Of a stretch of DNA of 5,535 bases, positions 1-5,022 are shown piece by piece. Under the pieces are notes generated by a model that saw only the letters and a program-made list of their open reading frames with translations, was not told the origin of the DNA and did not search any database. Made by a program: the position numbers and the translations under genes. Positions within the stretch are counted from its first letter, which is position 1. Every line of letters begins with the position of its first letter. Source of the stretch: Tissierellia bacterium (GTDB lineage: Bacteria > Bacillota_A > Clostridia > Tissierellales > Peptoniphilaceae); assembly GCA_012728775.1 (NCBI GenBank), contig JAAYEN010000199.1:1-5535 (forward strand), given 5' to 3'.

Positions 1-1
1 C

Positions 2-559
2 GCATACGGTGGAGCGGCAGAAGTTTTCGGAATCCAACCAGACATGGCATGCTTTGGGAAAATTATCGGCGGCGGATTTCCAGTAGGCGCATACGGAGCC
101 AAGAGAGAAATTATGGAAATGGTATCGCCATTGGGAGGAGTTTACCAAGCAGGAACCTTGTCAGGCAATCCCATCGCCATGCACTTAGGACTGAAAAGTT
201 TAAATATGCTCAAAGAAAATTCAGAGATTTATGATGAGCTAGAAGAAAAAGCCATCTACATTGAAAAGGAAATTCAAAAAAATATAGAAAAAACTGGAGC
301 AAAGGCAACTATCGTAAGATTTAAAGGCATGCTCACATTGTTTTTTGGAAAAGGCGAATTTGATAATTACGACGATGTAATGAAATGCGATACAGAAATG
401 TATGCAAAGTATTTCAAGAAAATGCTAGACCAAGGCATAATGCTACCACCAGCCCAATTTGAATGTATGTTTTTATCAGCAGCTCATACGAAAGAAGACC
501 TGGAGAGATTTGTAAAAGCTAATTTAATAGCGTTAGAAGAATTAACGCAAGTAAGATAA
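2..559 (+). CDS. hemL: Glutamate-1-semialdehyde 2,1-aminomutase, C-terminal part (5' end outside window)
   Basis: HemL is a cytoplasmic PLP enzyme that isomerises glutamate-1-semialdehyde to 5-aminolevulinate, the committed precursor of siroheme, cobalamin and heme. Only the last 185 residues are present; family members are about 425-430 residues, so somewhat more than half is missing upstream. The first complete codon begins at base 2. Seen directly: the PLP-lysine motif FGKIIGGGFPVGAYG, with the Schiff-base lysine encoded at 59-61; the signature AGTLSGNPIAM, which separates aminomutases from ornithine or acetylornithine aminotransferases; and the C-terminal block GIMLPPAQFECMFLSAAHT, typical of HemL. 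The reading frame is intact to the TAA at 557-559. No downstream gene is close enough to be co-transcribed, so it looks like the last gene of its unit. In an anaerobe this gene often serves corrinoid or siroheme synthesis, but the pathway partners lie outside the window. Confidence 0.96.
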   Translation, partial: AYGGAAEVFGIQPDMACFGKIIGGGFPVGAYGAKREIMEMVSPLGGVYQAGTLSGNPIAMHLGLKSLNMLKENSEIYDELEEKAIYIEKEIQKNIEKTGAKATIVRFKGMLTLFFGKGEFDNYDDVMKCDTEMYAKYFKKMLDQGIMLPPAQFECMFLSAAHTKEDLERFVKANLIALEELTQVR

Positions 560-573
560 TTTAAAATCTAAGA

Positions 574-599
574 GAGATATTCTGAAATTGGGATATCTT
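574..599 (+). repeat. Hairpin repeat unit, copy 1
   Basis: The first 18 bases (574-591) are identical to 716-733. The unit folds back on itself: 575-584 pairs with 589-598, with a four-base AAAT loop, several G-U pairs, and a possible outer G574-U599 pair. It starts 14 bases after the hemL stop codon. No T-run follows, so unlike copy 2 it does not look like an intrinsic terminator by itself. Confidence 0.7.
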
Positions 600-631
600 A
601 GACTGATGGCAAACACTTTATTAAGGTTGGA

Positions 632-694
632 ATATCATTCTTTTTCGAGCGTATATGGCCCGCCGGCCCGAGGGTACTCGAAAAAGAATGATAT
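632..694. repeat. Perfect 18-bp inverted repeat with GC-rich 27-nt loop
   Basis: The left arm 632-649 (ATATCATTCTTTTTCGAG) is the exact reverse complement of 677-694. The loop 650-676 contains a stretch at 657-674 in which 17 of 18 bases are G or C, carrying a repeated GGCCCG (657-662 and 665-670) and a GCCGGC palindrome (662-667). This is strikingly unlike the AT-rich surroundings. A smaller alternative hairpin, CGAG-GGTA-CTCG (669-680), competes for the right arm. There is no T-run after the stem, so it is not a standard terminator. Confidence 0.8.
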
Positions 695-715
695 GGAAAC
701 CTTTGTCAACATTTC

Positions 716-747
716 GAGATATTCTGAAATTGGAATGTCTCTTTTTT
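716..747 (+). terminator. Probable intrinsic terminator formed by hairpin repeat copy 2
   Basis: 716-726 pairs with 731-741 (11 bp including G-U pairs) around an AAAT loop. Six T residues follow at 742-747. This is the form of a rho-independent terminator and would end transcription coming from hemL. It repeats the hairpin at 574-599 with three changes, all of which keep base pairing. Confidence 0.65.
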
Positions 748-811
748 ATTCTCGCCATCTCCAAGGGAAATGTATTTCCAAAAAACTAAAAGAATAGGAG
801 ATTGAAATTTA

Positions 812-820
812 TGATACAAT
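812..820 (+). promoter_or_regulatory. Possible extended -10 promoter for the lipoprotein gene
   Basis: TGATACAAT carries the TGn extension (812-814) directly before a TACAAT -10 hexamer (815-820). No good -35 hexamer lies 16-18 bp upstream. Transcription would start near 827, giving a leader of only about 15 bases that already contains the Shine-Dalgarno sequence. The probable terminator just upstream makes a separate promoter here plausible. Confidence 0.4.
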
Positions 821-841
821 ATTGTCACAAGGAGGGAAATT

Positions 842-1933
842 ATGAAAGCTAAAAAATTAATTATACTTCTATTAATGTTAACGTTATTAATCGTAGGATG
901 TAATTCCAAAACTGAAAATAAATCTGTAGAAGAAAGCGCATCACAATTGGAGCCGTCAAAACCTAGAGTAGAAATCACTAATACAGACTCTAAGAAAAAT
1001 GAGCCAGAAATTGACGAGGACTTGGACAAGGCTTTTGATATTCTGACCTCCAATGAAATTGTAAAAGCCATGGAGTATGAAGGGGCGAAGTACATAGGCA
1101 GTTATGATGGTAATTTGGAAATTCATGGAAAAACTTGGGTGAGAATTGACTATATCGAAGATAATTCCACTCATATTCACACTGCCCAAAGATATGCTGT
1201 AGATGTGGACAGTGGAGAAATACTACTTTATGATGTAGTCGGTGATGCTTGGGTTTCTATTGAAGAAAATCCAACATTGGAAACTTCAGAAAGTGATTTG
1301 GGTTTGTTATTGGATTATAAAAAGATTAAATTAAAGAATCCAATCTTGGAAGTTGCCACTGATTTTTATATTTCTGTGGTAGACTTGGCAAATGCTTTTG
1401 ATCTAGAGCTGAAATACGAAGAAAATATGCACGATCCTACATATAATGATGTAATTATGACCAATTCTGGTGGTAGATTTGTCTATGCTGCAGGTAACGT
1501 GGTCTATAGTTCTGATGGAATTTACTATGTAAACCCAGACATGCATCAGCCGGTGATTTATAAGGGAGAAAATATATACCTAAATACAGGAGATATTTCC
1601 CAAGCTCTACACGTCCATTTGAGATTTAATGCCGACGAAAACTCAGCGGAATTTATAACCAACGACGAAGAGAATGTATATCCAGTTTACTATAATTTTT
1701 ATGATGAAAATGACGAAGCATATGAAGAAAAAGCTAATTTTGAAATAGTTTGGAAAAGTGGAAACTATATGATGAGCAATGAAGATATAACTCTTTCAGA
1801 TTATATTTCTAATTTAATCGAAAACTACGACATGGAAGATCCTATATACGAAACAGAAGAAGGTCTATTTGGGGTATTCGACTTTTATATGGATTACAAA
1901 GGTGACAGAATAATTGGATTTAAAGAACCGTAG
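842..1933 (+). CDS. Secreted lipoprotein with copper-amine-oxidase-N-terminal-like (stalk) repeats
   Basis: A 363-residue protein, start ATG 842 supported by a strong GGAGGG at 831-836. Residues 1-20 form a lipoprotein signal peptide: basic MKAKK, a hydrophobic core, then lipobox IVGC with the lipidated cysteine at 20. Residues 21-60 are a Ser/Glu/Lys-rich linker typical of surface lipoproteins. Residues about 62-142 form a small alpha/beta region ending in YAVDVDSGEILLYD, reminiscent of PepSY-type modules. Residues about 160-275 contain two weak units of the form 'YISVVDLANAFDLELKYEE' and 'IYLNTGDISQALHVHLRF', which resemble the Cu_amine_oxidN1-like repeats common in extracellular Firmicutes proteins. 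That fold does not by itself imply copper binding or amine oxidase activity. Residues 276-363 are acidic and unrecognised. The protein is expected to be anchored to the outer face of the membrane. Its substrate and role are unknown. It appears to be monocistronic. Confidence 0.85.
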   Translation: MKAKKLIILLLMLTLLIVGCNSKTENKSVEESASQLEPSKPRVEITNTDSKKNEPEIDEDLDKAFDILTSNEIVKAMEYEGAKYIGSYDGNLEIHGKTWVRIDYIEDNSTHIHTAQRYAVDVDSGEILLYDVVGDAWVSIEENPTLETSESDLGLLLDYKKIKLKNPILEVATDFYISVVDLANAFDLELKYEENMHDPTYNDVIMTNSGGRFVYAAGNVVYSSDGIYYVNPDMHQPVIYKGENIYLNTGDISQALHVHLRFNADENSAEFITNDEENVYPVYYNFYDENDEAYEEKANFEIVWKSGNYMMSNEDITLSDYISNLIENYDMEDPIYETEEGLFGVFDFYMDYKGDRIIGFKEP

Positions 1934-1946
1934 AATTAATAAGTTT

Positions 1947-1981
1947 AAAATGGTGTGGTTAAGTTTGCTACATCATTTTTT
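1947..1981 (+). terminator. Intrinsic terminator after the lipoprotein gene
   Basis: A stem of about 12 bp (1947-1958 with 1968-1979, two G-U pairs) encloses a nine-base loop. The T-run spans 1976-1981, its first bases lying in the stem. It begins 14 bases after the lipoprotein stop codon. It lies only about 10 bases upstream of the next promoter, which separates the two transcription units. Confidence 0.7.
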
Positions 1982-1991
1982 AATTAAATGA

Positions 1992-2020
1992 TTGAAAACA
2001 CAGAACATTTGTTTTATAAT
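1992..2020 (+). promoter_or_regulatory. Strong sigma-A-type promoter for the 110-residue protein gene
   Basis: The -35 TTGAAA (1992-1997) and a perfect -10 TATAAT (2015-2020) are separated by 17 bp, the ideal spacing. Transcription should start near 2027, leaving a leader of about 30 bases before the ATG at 2058. Confidence 0.8.
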
Positions 2021-2057
2021 AAAGATACAAAAAATCAGGAGAAAAGGGAGTGAAATC

Positions 2058-2390
2058 ATGGTAGAAAGAAGAAGCAATAAAAAGGATTCGGCAATTTTAA
2101 TTCAGTACGAAAAGGTAAGAGAAGGAGATATCGTAAAACTTAAAGATTTTTACACTGGAGAATTTAAAATAGGAAGAACAACAGGCTTTTCTGAATCTAT
2201 ATTCTATTATACATCTAGAAAAATAAAAGATTTGCTAACTGGGGATTATGTGGCATTGTACAAATTCGATTTCATAGAACCCCTATCAGAAATTGAGGAA
2301 GCCATGTTTGAAAATGACAAATACAATTTAGAAAGAGAAGTAGAAATTCTCGATGTTGGATTTATGCGAGTTATAGAAATTAACGAATAG
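2058..2390 (+). CDS. Hypothetical 110-residue protein
   Basis: The family is not recognised. Start ATG 2058 is chosen because AAGGGAG lies at 2044-2050 with a 7-base gap. A longer in-frame reading from TTG 1992 would begin inside the -35 box of the promoter and is not credible. The protein begins with a charged segment (MVERRSNKKD). A region follows that looks beta-rich (residues about 14-72), with GDIVKLKDFYTGEFKIG and GDYVALYKFDFIEPL suggesting a small barrel-like fold, then an acidic, probably helical segment (SEIEEAMFENDKYNLEREVE) and a final beta strand. It has no signal peptide, no membrane segment and no cysteines, so it should be cytoplasmic. It sits alone between its own promoter and a probable terminator. 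Nothing in the context assigns a function. Confidence 0.8.
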   Translation: MVERRSNKKDSAILIQYEKVREGDIVKLKDFYTGEFKIGRTTGFSESIFYYTSRKIKDLLTGDYVALYKFDFIEPLSEIEEAMFENDKYNLEREVEILDVGFMRVIEINE

Positions 2391-2415
2391 ATGACAAAAT
2401 ACAAGCTGTCATTTT
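2391..2415 (+). terminator. Probable weak intrinsic terminator after the 110-residue protein
   Basis: ATGACA (2391-2396) pairs with TGTCAT (2407-2412) across a 10-base loop. It is followed by a short T-run (2412-2415) and then an A/T stretch. It starts immediately after the stop codon. The stem is short and the T-run modest, so efficiency may be partial. Nothing else is evident before the nrdD promoter at 2459. Confidence 0.5.
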
Positions 2416-2458
2416 AAAATTTTATGGCATTTATAATTTAAAAAAATTCAAATACGTA

Positions 2459-2487
2459 TTGAAAAAACACAATATATATCATATAAT
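2459..2487 (+). promoter_or_regulatory. nrdDG promoter
   Basis: The -35 TTGAAA (2459-2464), a 17-bp spacer and a perfect TATAAT -10 (2482-2487) predict a start near 2494. The spacer and the start region are covered by two NrdR boxes, so the promoter should be open to repression. The resulting leader of about 255 bases holds the cobalamin riboswitch. Confidence 0.82.
2467..2482. promoter_or_regulatory. NrdR box 1 (upstream)
   Basis: ACACAATATATATCAT matches the published-type NrdR palindrome (acaCwAtATaTwGtgt) at about 13 of 16 positions. It fills the spacer between -35 and -10 and touches the first base of the -10. NrdR is a zinc-ribbon/ATP-cone repressor of ribonucleotide reductase genes that binds pairs of such boxes. 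Confidence 0.75.
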
Positions 2488-2498
2488 CATAAATGCGA

Positions 2499-2514
2499 AC
2501 ACAATATATAGTAT
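2499..2514. promoter_or_regulatory. NrdR box 2 (downstream)
   Basis: ACACAATATATAGTAT matches the NrdR consensus at about 15 of 16 positions. It lies about 5 bases downstream of the predicted transcription start, exactly 32 bp (three helical turns) after box 1. This is the usual paired spacing for NrdR on one face of the DNA. Confidence 0.82.
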
Positions 2515-2534
2515 TTCTCGGTGTTATTCAAAAA

Positions 2535-2748
2535 CGCTTAAAAAGGAAACAGGTTTGAATCCTGTGCGGTATTCGCCGCCGTATTGCTCAAGCGAAACTT
2601 ACAAAACCACTGATTGATTTCGGGAAGGGTAAGTGGGGAGCTAAGCCGGAAGACTTGCCGATGAAGTGCCCGTGTCACGAAGACATTGACAAGCGGGTTT
2701 AACAGTTTTGCTGTCGAACTCCGAATAAATAAGAAAGGGAGTTTTTTT
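2535..2748 (+). ncRNA. Cobalamin riboswitch in the nrdD leader
   Basis: The order of conserved elements matches the cobalamin (B12) aptamer. GGAAACAGG/CCTGT form stem 2549-2553 with 2561-2565. A GCGG...CGCC hairpin starts at 2566. The stem ACTTAC/GTAAGT (2597-2602 with 2629-2634) encloses CCACTG (2607-2612) and GGGAAGG. The B12 box AAGCCGGAAGACTTGCC lies at 2643-2659. A closing P1 helix can be drawn from CGCTT (2535-2539) and AAGCG (2691-2695). The aptamer is therefore about 2535-2695, and the expression platform runs from there to the nrdD start codon. Cobalamin riboswitches generally turn genes off when B12 is bound. Here it would turn down a B12-independent reductase when B12 is plentiful. 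Confidence 0.93.
2694..2748 (+). promoter_or_regulatory. Riboswitch expression platform: mutually exclusive hairpins over the nrdD Shine-Dalgarno
   Basis: Hairpin A (ON): 2694-2699 (CGGGTT) pairs with 2717-2723 (one bulged T at 2720), stacked on ACAG/CTGT (2702-2705 with 2711-2714). Hairpin B (OFF): AACTCC (2717-2722) pairs with GGAGTT (2738-2743), covering most of the Shine-Dalgarno AAGGGAG (2735-2741), with seven T residues at 2742-2748 right up to the ATG. A and B share 2717-2722. P1 of the aptamer shares 2694-2695 with hairpin A, so ligand-stabilised P1 would disfavour A and favour B. B has only 6 bp and a 15-base loop, so blocking of translation is likelier than termination, though the T-run permits both. 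Confidence 0.65.
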
Positions 2749-5022
2749 ATGATCATTTACAACACAGCCACATCAAATCCAAAACAAATTATTAAAAGAG
2801 ATGGTACCCTAGTGCCCTTTGACTTTTTTAAAATTCGCCAAGCTATTGCAAAAGCAAACGCCAATGTTCCTAGCGAAACCCTAACAGACAGAGAATTAGA
2901 CCAACTTACATCAGAAGTAGTTTCCAGTATCGACGGTTATAAAATTCCAGAAGTGGAAGAGATACAAGATATAGTGGAAGTGGTTTTGATGGAAAATGGC
3001 GTGCCATTAACTGCGAAAGCCTACATAATCTATCGTAGCGAAAGAACTAAAATCAGAGATCAAAAAAATGAACTCATGGATACATTTAAAGAGCTCACAT
3101 ACTCCGACGCTTATTCAGTGGATATGAAAAGAGAAAATGCCAACGTAGACGGAAACACTGCTATGGGCATGATGCTCAAATACGGCTCCGAATCTTCCAA
3201 AGCATTTATAGACAATTACGTTTTGCCAGAAGATATGATGAAAGCACACAAAAACGGCGACATCCACATACACGACAAGGACTTTTATCTTCTCACAGAA
3301 ACCTGTTGCCAAATAGATTTACAAAAACTATTCAAAGGCGGATTTTCCACTGGTCACGGATTTTTAAGAGACCCACAAAGTATAGAATCCTATGCAGCTT
3401 TGGCTTGTATAGCGTTACAAGCTAACCAAAACGAAATGCACGGCGGACAATCCATTCCCAATTTCGACAACGTAATGGCAGATGGAGTCCATAAAACTTG
3501 CAAAAAGCACATTAGAGATTTGGTAGAAGAAGCTAAAATTTTCTTAGGAGAAGATATAGACCCAGAAGAAATAGATAGGATTTCTAAATTTGACTATGAA
3601 GAATTAACAGAAGAACTTAAGAGAGAAAACTTAGATCCCAAGATAAAAAATATTTTGGAACTTGCAAATAAAAGAATTACTCGCTCCACTTACCAAGCCA
3701 TGCAGTCAGTAATTCACAACCTAAACACCATGAACTCCAGAGCAGGAGCCCAAGTGCCCTTTACCTCCATTAACTACGGAACAGGCACGACTCACGGAGC
3801 TAGACTGGTTATGAGAGAGTTACTAAACGCTACAGAAGACGGCCTAGGAAATGGCGAGACTCCAATTTTCCCAGTACAAATATTCAAAGTAAAAGACGGA
3901 ATAAACACAAAACTAGGAGATATTAACTACGATTTGTTTAAACAAGCTATAAAAGTATCTTCCAAGAGATTGTTTCCAAATTTTAGCTTCCTAGACGCAC
4001 CCTTTAATCTTCAATACTACAAAGAAGGAGACGACAACACAGAAGTTTCCTACATGGGCTGCAGAACGAGAGTAATGGGAAATGTCTTTGACAGAAATCA
4101 AGAAGTTACAAAGGGCAGAGGAAATTTAAGCTTCACTTCCATAAATCTTCCAAGACTTGGAATTGAAGCTAGAGGATCCATGGACGAGTTTTATAAATTG
4201 CTAGATAAAAAATTGGATTTAGTGTTTAGACAACTTCGCCACAGATTTGAAATCCAAAGACGTAAGTTCGTCTACAACTATCCATTCTTAATGGGACAAG
4301 GAATCTGGATAGACTCAGATAAATTGAAAAACGAAGACGAAATCGACAAAGTTTTAAGACACGGCACACTTACCGTTGGATTTATCGGACTTGCAGAAAC
4401 TTTAGTAGCCCTTACAGGAAAGCACCACGGTGAAAGCGACGATAGCCAAAAACTTGGCGTGGAAATAGTAAAATATATGAAGGACAAATGCGACGAAAGA
4501 GCAGCTATGGAAGAGCTGAACTATACGCTAATCGCTACACCGGCAGAAGGATTGTCAGGAAGATTTGTAAAAATGGACAGAGACAGATTCGGCTCCATGG
4601 AAGGCATTACAAATCACAAATTCTACACCAACTCCTTCCACGTACCAGTTTATTACACCCTAAGCGCTCACAAAAAAATCGAGAAAGAAGCACCATACCA
4701 CGCCTACACAAATGCAGGACATATCACCTACATTGAATTAGACGGCGACCCAAGCAAAAATCTAACAGTCTTTGAAGACTTGATACTTCATATGAAAGAC
4801 AGTGGAATCGGCTACGGCTCCATCAACCATCCACTAGACAGAGACCCAGTGTGCGGCTACTCAGGAGTCATCGGAGATACTTGCCCAAAATGCGGCAGAG
4901 AAGAAACTCCAGACGAGCCTTTCGACAGAATCAGAAGAATTACAGGATATCTAGTAGGCACCATGGACAGATTCAACGACGCCAAAAGAGCAGAAGTATC
5001 AGAAAGAGTAAAACATGAATGA
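2749..5022 (+). CDS. nrdD: Anaerobic (class III) ribonucleoside-triphosphate reductase, large subunit
   Basis: NrdD reduces ribonucleoside triphosphates to deoxyribonucleotides in the cytoplasm under anoxia, using a stable glycyl radical. Start ATG 2749 gives 757 residues, a usual length, with AAGGGAG at 2735-2741. The longer in-frame reading from TTG 2686 runs into the riboswitch and is rejected. Visible features: an N-terminal ATP-cone (about 12-100, IIKRDGTLVPF at 14-24) for allosteric control; ETCCQIDLQKLF with C186/C187, one of which matches the conserved N-terminal active-site cysteine; MGCRTRV with C438, the likely thiyl-radical cysteine; and the C-terminal glycyl-radical motif ITGYLVG with G733, followed by RFNDAKRAEVSERVKH. 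The zinc-site region has C702 and C712-P-K-C715, but D699 where the first cysteine of a CxxC pair would be. It is co-transcribed and overlaps nrdG by 8 bp. Control is by the paired NrdR boxes and the cobalamin riboswitch. Confidence 0.97.
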   Translation: MIIYNTATSNPKQIIKRDGTLVPFDFFKIRQAIAKANANVPSETLTDRELDQLTSEVVSSIDGYKIPEVEEIQDIVEVVLMENGVPLTAKAYIIYRSERTKIRDQKNELMDTFKELTYSDAYSVDMKRENANVDGNTAMGMMLKYGSESSKAFIDNYVLPEDMMKAHKNGDIHIHDKDFYLLTETCCQIDLQKLFKGGFSTGHGFLRDPQSIESYAALACIALQANQNEMHGGQSIPNFDNVMADGVHKTCKKHIRDLVEEAKIFLGEDIDPEEIDRISKFDYEELTEELKRENLDPKIKNILELANKRITRSTYQAMQSVIHNLNTMNSRAGAQVPFTSINYGTGTTHGARLVMRELLNATEDGLGNGETPIFPVQIFKVKDGINTKLGDINYDLFKQAIKVSSKRLFPNFSFLDAPFNLQYYKEGDDNTEVSYMGCRTRVMGNVFDRNQEVTKGRGNLSFTSINLPRLGIEARGSMDEFYKLLDKKLDLVFRQLRHRFEIQRRKFVYNYPFLMGQGIWIDSDKLKNEDEIDKVLRHGTLTVGFIGLAETLVALTGKHHGESDDSQKLGVEIVKYMKDKCDERAAMEELNYTLIATPAEGLSGRFVKMDRDRFGSMEGITNHKFYTNSFHVPVYYTLSAHKKIEKEAPYHAYTNAGHITYIELDGDPSKNLTVFEDLILHMKDSGIGYGSINHPLDRDPVCGYSGVIGDTCPKCGREETPDEPFDRIRRITGYLVGTMDRFNDAKRAEVSERVKHE

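Larger units (their letters stand above)
570..747. repeat. Composite structured repeat element between hemL and the lipoprotein gene
   Basis: This is the main content of the 282-base gene-free stretch 560-841. Two near-identical 26-base hairpin units (574-599 and 716-741) flank a perfect 18-bp inverted repeat (632-649 with 677-694). A further short pairing, AAGGTT (623-628) with AACCTT (698-703), extends the central stem across a 3x3 internal loop (GGA opposite GGA). Because the outer hairpins are themselves palindromic, the outer arm 570-582 can also pair with 733-745 (11 of 13 positions identical when one arm is inverted). The element can therefore fold either as three separate hairpins or as one long interrupted hairpin. 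It could be a small non-autonomous mobile element (MITE or BIME-like), an ncRNA, or a leader or 3'-end structure. No family is recognised. Confidence 0.6.

Noticed and set aside
574..741. CRISPR array
   Set aside because: Only two repeat copies, each self-complementary, spaced 142 bp apart, with no regular spacers and no cas genes.
569..748. TA dinucleotides at 569-570 and 747-748 as a target-site duplication of a Tc1/mariner-type MITE
   Set aside because: TA is too frequent in AT-rich DNA, and the inverted ends do not align flush with these TAs (about four extra bases on the right). A mobile origin remains only a possibility.
588..797. A 69-codon + strand open frame across the palindromic element
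   Set aside because: It runs straight through both arms of the inverted repeat and the terminator hairpin, has no ribosome binding site, and its translation resembles no protein family.
706..1095. A 129-codon minus-strand open frame
   Set aside because: It is antisense to the terminator and the lipoprotein signal-peptide region; the hydrophobic, serine-rich translation is what the complement of this AT-rich gene gives, and there is no credible start signal.
1992..2057. Longer N-terminus for the 110-residue protein starting at TTG 1992
   Set aside because: The TTG is the -35 hexamer of the promoter and the predicted transcript starts near 2027; the ATG at 2058 has a good SD.
2686..2748. 21-residue N-terminal extension of NrdD from TTG 2686
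   Set aside because: These bases form the riboswitch P1 and expression platform, and the SD AAGGGAG is placed for the ATG at 2749; NrdD homologues start at about this point.
4488..4736. An 82-codon + strand open frame inside nrdD, and minus-strand frames at 3115-3312, 4278-4487, 4973-5236 and 5185-5367
   Set aside because: All are out-of-frame or antisense shadows of nrdD and nrdG, whose own frames are intact and carry the family motifs.
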